This document shows, one piece after another, positions 24,301 to 35,600 of a stretch of 64,000 nt of DNA. The position numbers were made by a program, and so were the translations under genes. Under the pieces are notes generated by a model. The model was not told the origin of the DNA, did no database searches, and saw nothing but the letters and a program-made list of their open reading frames with translations. This DNA comes from Colius striatus (taxonomy: Eukaryota; Chordata; Aves; Coliiformes; Coliidae): the NCBI RefSeq assembly GCF_028858725.1, contig NC_084767.1, positions 5,197,501-5,261,500 of the forward strand, read 5' to 3'. The first letter of the stretch is position 1; every line of letters starts with the position of its first letter.

Positions 24301-27300
24301 AGGATTAGCTATTTGGTCACCAGCTAACTGCTTAGGGTCATTGAGAAGAGAATTCTTTGTTAATACCTTAAAGCCACCGAGAAAAGTTTCCCCAAGAATC
24401 CCTTTAGCTTGTTTGGGAAGATATGTCAGTTTATCCATCTCCTCACCGGATTTTCCCTTTCCTGCCCCTCAGCACTGTGGAGGTGAAGATGAGAAGGGGC
24501 AGAGGTAGGAGTACATCTGCTGAGGTGACTTGGTGGTGTGTCAGGTGAAGGAGTGAGGCACAAGCATGCAGCAGATCTCATCTTGACAGATGGATGGCTT
24601 CTGATTTCCCTGAATTCCATCAGTACAGCCTTGCTGAGGCTTATTGCTGGATTGGCTTTCCCAGGGCAGAGCCAGTCTCCTGTGCAGTGATGCCTAGGAC
24701 AGGATGCACACGTGGTATATGTGTCTTGTTCTTGGTGGCAGTGATTAGAGGAGAATAGAATAAGATGAGGAGTTCTTGCCTCACAAGGGAAGTCTATGGA
24801 GCTGTCACATCAAGGCTGCTGGAGATACTGTATTTTTCTCCATTAAATAATGTTACGCTTTGCTGAAGTGAAAATACTGCCAAGAGCACCGACTTCAGTT
24901 GACTTTCTCTGAGCAAACATTTATTTGTGAAAGCCTTTTTTTTGTTTGATTGGTTTTTTTTGTTGGTAGTTGTTTATTTTGTGTAAGAGTTCCATGTTTG
25001 ATTATTTTAGGTTGTTTTAATTCTAACACAGAGACTTCCAGTTACTGTAGAGGTTTCTGGGATAACGTGATGGAACAGACACCATGTAACTTCAGTGCAC
25101 AGTAAAATTACACAGTTCTGCAGAAAAGTAAAGCAAACAAGATGACCCCAAACTGGAATTTTGACATACAAAAATCACCGAAAAGCTTTTCTTCCATTTT
25201 ATAGGAGCTTTAATTTTGCGCTGACACCTCAGAGAGTGAAACCATTTCATTTCACTGCCTGAACTTAGCCTCTCATGGTAGCTGAAGTCCTTAGGTAGGT
25301 TACTGTGGTGAGCTTTTCCTTGCAGTATTAAATCTGAAGAGACCACACTTGAGAAGACTCCTTTTGAGATGTATCTGAGCGTGGAGGCTCAGCCTGGCTC
25401 TCCCACTTGGGCAGGAGCCTGTGCTAGAAGCTAGGAACCAGGTTTGTATGAGAAACCAGACATGGAGCCCTGCTTGTGTTCCCTGGCAGGTTGTGAGTGG
25501 GGCTGCTCTCAGCAAGCCCTGGATGGAAAGGCTCTGGAGCTCAGGAGAGGAAGACTACAAGTTTGCAGAACTGTTGTCCTCAGCCCATGCTGTAGAGAAC
25601 AGAAACTACACATGAGATGTTGGATGTTCATGTTCAGAAAGACACGTCCTGGCTGCAGTGACGTGCATGGCTCCCTGTGCCTGTATTCAGTCACGCACCG
25701 TGGCAGAGAAACTCTTCTGTGCTGAAGGGAATAAATATATATATGTGTGTGTATATGATGGGCTGAATGGTAAAAGGGTTGAATTGGGAGATCAGTGTTA
25801 TCTTTCTGAGGCAGAGAACAGCTTCCTAATTGAGTATGAGTAATCACTTTAATAACAAAGAATAACACCAGGCCCTCTGTGTGAGCCGGATATATTTACA
25901 GAACATAACTCCTGGTTGATTTTTTATTACATGGCATTGACGTCACGTTTCTTTCTTTGTTGGGACTCCAATGACTACACGTCTAACCACTGTGTTGTTA
26001 CAGGGAGAGTAAAAAGGGGAGGAAGATCCAATTTTACAATCCATTATGGAAAAGAGGACAAAAGCTAAAAGAACCAGGTCATTCATTTAGTGTCCTTTCA
26101 TTATATGCTTCATGGTATGGGGAAAGATGAAAGTACTAACAGCCTTTAAAACACTGCAGGTCTCCTGTGCAGTGGTGGGAGGTTTCCAGTCTCTGGGAAC
26201 TGTGGAGTGTGGTGCTGTAAATGCATTGCCTATTCAGACCCAGATGTTGCTTGTTTCTGTATTTGTGGGGAAAAAAAAGGTAACATGCCTGTTTGTGCCT
26301 CCCCACCTTCTCAGGGCTGCAGAGCTTAGGAATATGTAGAGAATTACAAGGCAAAATGAGTTGAATGTGAGGTGCAATGTGAGAAACGCACTGCCGTCCG
26401 TCTCACGGTGTGTGGGATGGCTGCACACCGAGCCCCACAGTCAGATGGAGCTGGGTGTCTCAATACAAAATTCCTAGTTTCAGCACAATCCTTAAAACTT
26501 CTGGGGTTTTTTTTCCTGTTTGGTGCCAAGAAGGTGTTATTTCTACTTTGTAAATACATAAAGCAAGTGAGGAAAATACTAATGCAAAGAGGAAGGTTTT
26601 CCATGGTTTTGAGCATGTTGTGCTTGCTGTGCCTGAAGGAGCAATAATGCTGATGTCCACACAGAAAAGTGCATTTTCATGAATAGGTAAGGCAACAATT
26701 CTGAGTGTACTAAAATTGTGGGGTTTGCTTGTTTTAAAAAGTCTCCCAAAGTACCTCTTAAACCCTGATGCTGAGAGAAACATGGGGGACTGGGGTGGTG
26801 CAGATAGGTGACATCGTTCCGTGTTGTTCCTGCTCTCTGCTCTTGCTGTCTCCCACATGCACATTTCCCCTGTAATGCAGAGCTGTAACAGGCTCAACTG
26901 CAGCAAAGCAGTTTCATAACTTCCCACTGTGGCAACAAGTACTAAAGCCTCTCTTCTGCATACCTAAAGAACAATTTCCCTTGAATCAGTGTATAAGAAA
27001 ATCAGACCAGATTTTTCCTTGTGGCATAACTGTGCTATCTCGACACTAAGATCAGTTTAATATCTGTATCTTATGTCCAAGGGCTGTTTCTGCCCTGCTC
27101 AGAATCCTCTTGATGGGCTTCAATCAACTTTCTTGTGCCTCCATGGTAAACTGAGATGACAACTTGCTTTTGAATGATGCTGTGTGAGAGAATTCACTGG
27201 TGCTCACAAACTTTGCTGACAGGCAGAGGAGATGGGTCAAGATCTCCTAGAGTGTTCTCTTTGGTTCATAGTTATCTTTTTTGAAATGACAGGACAGGGA

Positions 27301-29565
27301 GGAATGAATTCCTGTCCCCACTGAACCAGAGCACCATATGAGACCCATTCTGATGCTTTTGCATCTGAATTAACTGAAATTAATTTAACCTATATGCTAA
27401 ACAAATGGATGATGTGAAGTAAGTGTTTACTTAAACATCCCTGGTGATGAAATAAATAGCTTCCCTTTTGTCTTTTTGAGCCCAGAGACTATTGGTTGTA
27501 TTTTTACAACTCCAAGATCATCTTGCAAGATGGTCTTGCGAAGATGCAAGACCATTTTTGCATCTTTAACAGGCTGCAGTCCCAGCAGCTTGTTAGTTCT
27601 TTTGTTCTGTGGAAGAGCTCTAGAGCAGGAGCACAGGGAAGGCTTTTTTTCCCCCTCCAAAATTAAAGTTGGAGTTCAGGTCTTAGGGACACAGAGGCTG
27701 ACTTGATCAAAAACTCTAGACCTCTTACCCTTATATCTGCAAAATGCAGCAGTAGTCCATAAGTCACCAGAATGCCCTTAGAAACACCAGTTGAAGGGAT
27801 AAACTGTAAATAGAGCCTAAATTCTGAAGGTTTCCACTCTCAGATGAAAGCACCTTTTTGACTTGAGTAAGTTTTGCTTGCAAAACTAGGTGTATTCTGT
27901 ACTTACCAAAGTACTAATTCTGGTAAACACTGGTGGTGGCATTATCCTTGGTTCTCTAGAGACACAACACAAGGGGCATCCAACTGTCTGAAGTGCTCAG
28001 AAACATGCCCTATTTATTCTGCTGGATTAACAGCAGCAAAACCACAAACTCTGTGTTAAGATGGTGCATTCATTTCTTTGGAGTCATGGTGGAGTTTGGA
28101 TGAAATTTAAAATCCCATTAATATTTATATCCCTTAGTGTAACTGGGAGTAAGTACATTTATTTTAACTTGAGCTGCAAATCATTGAGTGCTTTATAATT
28201 ACAGTGCTGCTATTAAGTATTCATAAGGCTGCATGATACAGTGTCACAGGAACCCTTTTTTAATTTGGTGGTAAGTCAATGTTTTAATTTTGTGTAAAAA
28301 CAGAGATTATTTTCCTAAGCATTCTTGCTTGTGTTTTCCCAGCCAGGTTTTGCAAGCCTGCTTCAGTTGCTGTATTAAAACTACACTTTGTAGCATTGAA
28401 AAGTTTGGAGTCACTGTGAAAGGTCTTAGGTCCAGTGCAGCTCATGTGTGTGCAGGCTGTCTCGTGTAATTGTGAAGGTAATTGTGTAGGAAGAGGTCAT
28501 TTATACCACAGTGCTCAGCTCCTCTGTGTCACCAGCATTGCAACAGAACATGTTTGCATAAACTTCCTAAAATGTTTGTCTTGGAGAACAAGTCTTGAGA
28601 ATGGTGCCTGTATTAGCAATTGATGTTGCTGGCATTTATTTGTAGAACTATTTCAGCTGTGTCGTTGACAGTATGCAGAGATGGATCTCTCAGAGGTGAT
28701 GGTAAGTTTTGACTTAAAGAATGACAAGGTTTGTGTGCACCTGGTGCAGCATGGTGTGCTGTGTGCACTGCTAAAATGCTTTGGGTTTGCATCTTTTGAA
28801 ATTGTTTTTTCTGCTATCTCATTTGGGGTAGTTAGAGGGAAGGAGCTGCTGCTATTGGGTGTTAGGGCTACACAGAATATTTCAACAAGTGACATAAGAT
28901 GTCTGTGGAAGACTGTGACAGGTAACAGTCTTAGATGTGAGATGTGTCCTATGTATGACTTCTGCCTATGTAGCTTCTCCTCACCCCTCTGGAAGCTAAA
29001 TATTTGTCCAGAAGAGACTATTCTCTGTGCCAGTGTAGCAGTCCTTCCAGTAGTTTACTACCTTGCTGCTGTTGAAACCATCCTCTGGTAATCTAAATCC
29101 CAGAAGTTCTCAAGAGAAGACATGATCATGGAGTAGATTAAAGACTGATCTCAGCTTCTAGGAAGTCCAGAAAGCTCATAAAGGGAAGTTTTTTGTTGTT
29201 CTTAGTAGAATCAGCGTCCCACTGGGATCTTGAAGCACTCTGTTAGCCCCAGGTTATGCATGAATAGGTGGTGTATCCACAACCACAGAGGACTGTCTAT
29301 CACTTCAGCTTGATTTCATGCCTCCAGGCAGGCACTTTAGTGTTGAGAGATACAAATATGTCAGAGTAGGTAACAGAAAATTGTGTTATGACAGCTCTGT
29401 GCAATGGCATGACTTCATCTTGACATGTCTATATAACTTCTGTTTTCAAGAGAAGCCGGGCCAGAGGGGCAAAATGCAGCGTATGGGTGTCTTCACTGGG
29501 GTAAAGGTGCACCCATGAGAGATCCTTTGATTTATAACTGTCCATTCTAACTGTCTCCACTGCAG
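18301..29565. other. Unrecognised non-coding DNA 5' of the HTR4 start exon
   Basis: No coding exon, RNA gene or clear CR1 is recognised. The longest open frames (155 codons on the minus strand ending near 26927, and 136 codons on the plus strand from 28681) match nothing I know and are of a length chance allows. Untranslated HTR4 exons could lie here, but they have no sequence signature I can identify. Noted within it: a perfect 14-bp palindrome at 24172-24185 and a hairpin at about 27527-27558. Confidence 0.4.
27527..27558. repeat. Inverted repeat (hairpin)
   Basis: The arms ATGGTCTTGC (27530-27539) and GCAAGACCAT (27546-27555) are perfect complements around a 6-base loop. Pairing extends outward by a G-T wobble and two A-T pairs, and then partly further past a bulge. 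It is too short for a confident precursor-microRNA call. It could be a cruciform-prone sequence or a chance product of local duplications of 'cttgcaagat'. Confidence 0.6.
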
Positions 29566-29621
29566 GACGAGGTCTCTTCTATGGACATTGAACTCCCAGC
29601 TACCTATGCCTATTGCCTGTG
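29566..29621 (+). other. HTR4: HTR4 5' untranslated part of the start exon
   Basis: A good splice acceptor precedes this stretch: a pyrimidine-rich tract with branch-point-like 'ctaac' leading to 'ctccactgcag', with AG at 29564-29565. The exon would begin at 29566. An in-frame TGA at 29589-29591 shows that the receptor frame cannot extend upstream, so the ATG at 29622 is the first in-frame start. The acceptor implies at least one untranslated exon further 5', not identified here. The acceptor choice is inference from sequence. Confidence 0.65.
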
Positions 29622-29622
29622 A
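29581..29622 (+). promoter_or_regulatory. Upstream ORF overlapping the HTR4 start codon
   Basis: ATG at 29581 opens a 13-residue frame (MDIELPATYAYCL) that stops with TGA at 29620-29622. The stop shares its last base with the HTR4 ATG (TGATG). The upstream ATG has a weak context (T at -3, G at +4), while the HTR4 ATG has a strong one (G at -3, G at +4), which favours leaky scanning. The overlap could also allow termination-reinitiation. It matters only if the exon begins upstream of 29581, as the acceptor at 29564-29565 suggests. Confidence 0.5.
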
Positions 29623-29647
29623 TGGAAGAACTTGATGTTAATGTGAG
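29622..29647 (+). CDS. HTR4: HTR4 coding exon 1: start codon and N-terminus of 5-HT4 receptor
   Basis: The exon encodes M-E-E-L-D-V-N-V plus the first two bases (AG) of a Ser codon, then a donor GTAGGA at 29648. By memory the human 5-HT4 receptor begins M-D-K-L-D-A-N-V-S-S, so length and pattern match. Joined to the next exon, AG+T gives Ser9 and completes the N7-V8-S9 glycosylation sequon across the splice. This is the extracellular tail of a serotonin-activated Gs-coupled receptor of the cell membrane. The exon is tiny and lies 23.9 kb from the next one. I chose this start because of the strong Kozak context, the in-frame stop upstream, matching phase, and the resulting numbering that puts the ligand-binding Asp at 100, as in human. 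A rival candidate start at 27408 fits the phase but not the protein. Confidence 0.85.
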
Positions 29648-32600
29648 GTAGGATAAACTACATGGCTCCTCCTATACCATGGCTTATCCAGCTGGTGAGC
29701 TGCAGGGGACAGGGGCTGTACGGTGTGTTTGCAAAGCTGCAGGGTGGTGTTTTCTGTTTGCCTGTACATGAAGGTGTCTGCTCATGCAACAGTGCTGGTT
29801 GGGGTTTCCTGGAGCTTCTGTGAGGATGTAGTATCACCCTCTCGTTTGTGTGAATGTCAGGTGTGTTGTAACCAAGACAAAGACTTCCTTGCAGTGGGAT
29901 GGATAGGGCTTTAAAAAAAGAAGTCATCTCTGAAGCTGTTTCAAACCCCATGGCACACCACTGGTACCTGTGAGAGACAAATGTCAGTATGGATCGTTTT
30001 GATCCTGGAAATATGATGCCAAGAGAAATTATTCCAAAAGGCTGGAGATCCTGCTTGCAGCTGTCCCTGGAATAGAGGCCTGACATTGGCTCTGCTGTTC
30101 TCCCTCAGCTGCCATCTGCAGGGTCTTTCTCTAGGACTAGGACTTGTCACTTTTATTTCTTGGCCTTTTGACCAGCCAGACTGCTGGTGATGCTGAACCA
30201 TGTGACCCAAGAACCAAACTCACTTCACACAAAGACATCAAACTCTGAACAAACCCATGCTGCTGACCCAGACAGAGGAGGAAGTAATATTCCAGTTGCA
30301 ATGAGAGGTGTACGTTTCCATAATGAGTTTTCTTAACATCTGCTCAGGGAATATCTTTTTGATGTCTCAGGCTTTTATTTTGAGGACTAATTCCTTAGCC
30401 TTCTTCTGTCTGGACACTCAAGAGGCAAGCACCTGGGGAAATGGCTTGGAGAAAATTGTTCCGATAAAGACAGAACAAGTGTTTGTGTTTTGGTGTTCCA
30501 GGAAGCCTTTCCCTAAGGAGTTACTGAAGGGAGATCAGAGGGAAATGCAATACAGAAGTGGGGGAATGAGGTCTTACATCTCAAAGGGGATCCTGTCTGC
30601 CATCCTGTCCTCACAGCTTTCTACCTCTTGTGCTTTTAGGCTGGGACATGCCTCTGTGCAAACCACAACGCCCTCTCTCTAGTTGCATGGACAGAGCAAG
30701 ATACTACACTTTCAAAGGCAATTTGTGTTCTTAATGAGCCTCCTCAAAGAGCTGTTCTATCAGAGAGAACATCTCTGGTCTTCATTCATCTACTCAAGTG
30801 TCGGGAATGTCACTGGCAACTCCAGGTTGCTGCTTTAGTGCACACTTAGCAGGTCACATTTGTAACCCAGTAATCAGTGCTGAGAGGTAATGTGTTTTGC
30901 TTAATGAATTTTGTCTTGCCTTTTTAATACTGGAAGATTAGTTAAACGAGAAGGCTACTGCAGTTACTCTGTAAAGGGAATTAAGGTGCTGACACCAGGC
31001 TTTTTTTCCTACAATCTCTTCCTTCCCCTGAAAACACTAGGAAAAACTTTCTGTTTCTCACTATAGCAAAAAAAATTCCCCACTATACATTTCATCAGTC
31101 ATAGAAGGAAAATCTATCAGTTCATAACCACCAAGGGGCACAGAGAAGCTGGCTGTGCGTGTGCCTGAATCACAAATGCCTGGGCACAGGGAGGCTATAC
31201 CAGGAGGGAAGTGTGACATTTTATTTACCTTACCCATATACTTTTATTTTCAGCATGGATGTTTTGAAGTGAGCTGGTGGAGTTTTGTGATTCACTATTT
31301 GTAGGCACCAATAGATCATTAACTGTTTCTTCTGTTTTTTTAAAGTTTATTATAATGCCAATCAGCCCTAATCCTGGTCAAAAAAACACCATCACAGCCA
31401 AAACGTCACCTTTCCCAAAACCCAAACCCAATTCCTATCAGAATTAGGCTTTTTCTTCCTACTTGTGATACTTTCCAATATATGATGTAGCCTGAATGCA
31501 ATGAGAGATGCTCGGGAGGAAGGAGGCCTGAGTACGTAGGGGATGTTGGAGTGTGGGCAGAGCTGGGGGTGGAGGGTCTGCTGTTGGTCAGCTTGCTGCA
31601 AAACAGTGCCCATTGCACAGGCCTAGAGAAAAAATATTTTGGAAAGAGTCTCTGAAGAGATTGCCTTCTTCTGGAGACTGGTTAGTGTGGCCAACTCGTG
31701 TGGTCTGACTCTGACAGGGCAGCGGGAGAATCTCCGACGGGAAACTTCTCATTCGGTGAATTATTTCATCCGTCTTCCTGTTTAGATGTTGAAAGAGGCA
31801 ACACAAGGTATTCCTGGGAATGTGATGAATGAATTCAAATGCTCTCCTGAATCAGTATCATTTCACCTTTCCCCAGCTGTTTTGATCAAACACTGTGGTC
31901 AGATCTCACATTTGGGATGGCCGTGGGTGCAGGCTCCTGCTCTTGGACAGGTTTGGGTGAGGTACCCCAGGGCATGCCAAGTGATGAGCAGCTTTACATC
32001 TCTGTAGCTACCTGAATCATTGCTGACAGATTCAACTTACATCTTATTTCTGTGGGAAAAAAGAAAAAATTGGTGATGAATCTTACAAAGGCTGCAGTGT
32101 GAGGTTAGAGAAACACTCTTAGAGTGCTTTGAGACTTGTATTTATCACAGCTGAGGGGGCTGACAGGCCTCATTTTCTCTAATTCTAGGGTAGAAGAATA
32201 AATGGCCATGTAAGTATTTCTGATTTATATTTTATAGAATGTTTTAATTTCATGTGACTTGGTGATTGTTATTGGACACATCTATTATAGGCAGTAGGTT
32301 AATGAGATACTGTCAAGTGGTTTGGAATGAAAACTCAAAGCCTTGAATTAGAGTATGGGGGAAAAAAAAAGCTGTTCTCTTTATTCTCTTTAATTTCAAA
32401 GAACTTTATAAAAATACTAGCTGGGCACACTGCAAACAAGAGTGAAGGGGTCTTTCCCACTGACCAGCAATAGCATAGTGAACTATCAGATGCCCTCTGG
32501 TCCAAGGGCAGGAGCTCCTGCAAATGCCTTCACTGCTGCCCACACTGGCACAAACTTCTTCGATTCAAAGGTTGCAGCGTACCACTTTGAATCTTCTGTT

Positions 32601-35600
32601 TGGAGCCAGCCCTGGTGCAAGAATTTCAGCAGGCAGACTGCTGCCCTGCCTGTTAAGGACATGATGTTTGCCCATGGCTCTTGTAAATTTGTACAAACCT
32701 TCAAAGCATATTTGCACTTCTCTTTTGCAGTTTTTCTGGGGTTTTTGTTGCATAAGATGATTTGACTTCCGTACAAACACAGTCATTTTGACAGCCTTGG
32801 AGAAAAGTGGAAAAAGGCTGAATCTCTTTTGGCACAAAACAAATACACTCGGAGATCGTTTTGCTGTAGTTTTGTTTTACTGTGCCTACGCTTGATTTTG
32901 GTGCAGAGCAGCAGTAAGGTGAATCCCCCAGTCATCCCCACACGTGGTGTATCATTTCAGATCACACAGCACTTAACAAGGAGACTCATGAACTACATTC
33001 TTCTTGGAAGATGTCAAACCAGCAGCTCTACACCTTTCACTCTGCACAGTGAGGACTAAAGGTTTGGAAGCATTCGCTCAAACCATGCGGCTTCCACGTT
33101 CAGGCATGGAGGGGAAATTCAGGCAGGGAGACTTGGCTAAATCTAATCCAAAGCAACACCCATGCTTAGAGTGGTGATGTAGGGGCCTCAGTACCATCTG
33201 CTTTGATCTGCTCCTGTTGTGTCAAAGCTAGAACAGACATAGTTTGTGTGTGCAGAAGTCACCTGGGAGTCCTTGGACTCTTGGCTTTTTGTGTACAAAC
33301 CAGGCAGTTGGCTCTCAAAGAGCGTGGGTAGGTATGTAATAACTGCCCATGAAAACTGACAGGAGGTTCTGTGTGCCAAGTGCAGCACCTGCAGACCTCG
33401 CTGGAGCAATCCGGAGGGGCCCGGACAGGGAGGACTCTGCTTCTCTTGGACACTTGCTAGTGTAGGTTGCAAACATGCCACGCACAGGGAGTGAGCAATG
33501 GCCTTACTAGTCAGCTCACTACAGAGCACTCCATATAGCCAGGAATGAAGTAAAGCTTTCCATTGGCATACCAGTCCTTCCTTATGTTGTAGCAGCTAAA
33601 TCTGACTCCTTTACATTGCTTGGAGCACAAGTGACTCAAATCTACACCAGTCCTGAATGGCACGGTTGACCATTCTTGTGCATTTTCCCTTCTTTGACTT
33701 ACCTCTCTCCCTCCCTCTCATTGCTATGGATGCTGCATGGCTGGGCTGCCTCAATTTTAGCTGTCTAGGCACCACAGAAGACTCTTTGTGATGCAGCTGT
33801 GCAAGTCTCCCACCACACTGGAGCTGCAGGAGGCTCAAATGCTTTATTCAGTTACCTGCTCAGAGATGCTCTGCTGACGCAGTTTGAAAACCACTGTCTC
33901 AAGCTTTTTGAAGGAGCTTTTGGCACAGGCAGGCTCTGGTGTAGTTTACAGCAGTGCAACAGGTTGGGAAGTTGCAGTTACTAATTGAGAGGGAGTCTGG
34001 ACATTTCTCAGAAGCTGCAAACTGATTTCATGTGCTGGCTGATGTTTCCATTGGGAAAGCATCCTGCTATGACATGCCAAATACTGAGTGCACAATCATG
34101 TTTGGAGCACCTTTTAAAGTCTTTCTGTTAGCATTTAAACCCCAAGAGGCTTTGCTCTGGGCCTCGAGGACTAGGTTGCTTTCCAGTTCTCACACTAAGC
34201 TCTTTGGAGGTCTGTAGGCAAATCCTCAAGGCTGATTGATTCTCCCCAGTGTGACAACTGGAGTCTCATACAAGCTCCAGCGGTAGCAGTCCTTGTCACT
34301 CTTCAAGTCCCTGCCTGGCATTCAGAGCCAGGACTGGGTGAGTACAGCTGTGATTCTGGTGCCTGGAGCTTTCCTCATCTTCTTGGGCAGTAAGTCCCTG
34401 CCATTTGACTGGGTACTTCTGAGCGTGGTCAAAGCTGTTCAGTGTACTTCACGCTGTGTGAAAGTTTCTTGCTTCCTCAGGTGCTGGGCAGAGCCTGTTA
34501 CACTCTTGAGAAATAAGCATTTGAAAAAACATCATGAGAATGTTCAGTGCAAGTAAATGGCTTTTCTATGAGCCTTTTTGTTGCAGCTGTTGGTGAAGGC
34601 AGACTGCCTTTGCTAAATCAACTATGGAGAAACAATGTATTATTTGAGTTTGTCACAACAGTAATTGCTTTTTACTTTTAAGCTGAGCCCCTAAAACTGC
34701 TGAGTTTTAGATTGATGTTAATTGCTACCAAACTTGGCTTTATCAGCTTCTGTTTTCTCAGTTTGTTGCTGAAGGTATTTTTGTGGCTCAAAGTGCTCTG
34801 AAACACAGAGCCCTCCAGCAGTACTGTGTGTGGTTCATTAATCTTGTCTTGACTTTGAGAAATGAGAAGCAAGGTGAGGGAACAAGCAATCAAATTAGGT
34901 GAATTAGTTGTGTTTGTTTGAAAGGAAAGAAAATATTCCATTATTTAACCCAGCTGCTGTTCCCAAAGGCCTCATGCAGAGGTGTAGTGAACACTATTTC
35001 TGACAACAGACCTTCTCCATGAGATGCCTTCTTGAGTCAAGTTGTGTCTTGGAGGGAGTCCCAGGTTCTGGAGCCTTGTTGGGGTGAGTCTTAGATTCTG
35101 GAGCCTTGCTGTGTTGGCCCAAGAGACTCTTTTCTTTGTGGACCACGAGAACTGATTTTGTTGATGGCTGCCTGTGGCACAGATTCGTTATGTAAAGCTG
35201 ATACCCTGTCAGGATGGCCCACTGCAGAAAGAGGCAGAAGAGGTCTTAGGTCTCCTCTTCCCATCCAAACCTGGGGGGAAGCAGGAGCAATAGTCAGTAG
35301 TGGGAGGGAGAGGGATCCAAAGGGCTCCATCCCTGAAGCCCCAGAAATAGCTAAGGGATATGCTAGGAGAGGAGTCAGTGCGTGCCCTCAGTCCCTCTGC
35401 TCCCCTTCCCTAGGACACTGGCAGCCAACAGTGAGGACTGAGGGAGCCAAGCACTGAGCTGTGAAGTAAGGCAGGGAGAAAACAGGACTGAGAGCAGAGG
35501 TGGCTGTTTGGACAAAGGGGAGGCTGTGCTGAGGGGTTGGAACAAAATAAATGTCTGATTTAATGACTCTAAGTGCAGAAAACGGAAGACTTTTGGAAAG

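Noticed and set aside
26460..26927. 155-codon minus-strand frame
   Set aside because: No recognisable motif; the length is compatible with chance and the composition is ordinary non-coding.
27408..27421. Alternative HTR4 first exon: ATG GAT GAT GTG AA followed by GTAAGT
   Set aside because: The phase fits exon 2 and would give M-D-D-V-N-S-S, but it resembles the known N-terminus far less than the exon at 29622, has C at -3, and an out-of-frame ATG precedes it. GTAAGT is common by chance.
28681..29091. 136-codon plus-strand frame starting M-D-L-S-E-V-M with GTAAGT after codon 7
   Set aside because: The donor phase does not match HTR4 exon 2, and the remaining translation resembles no family I know.
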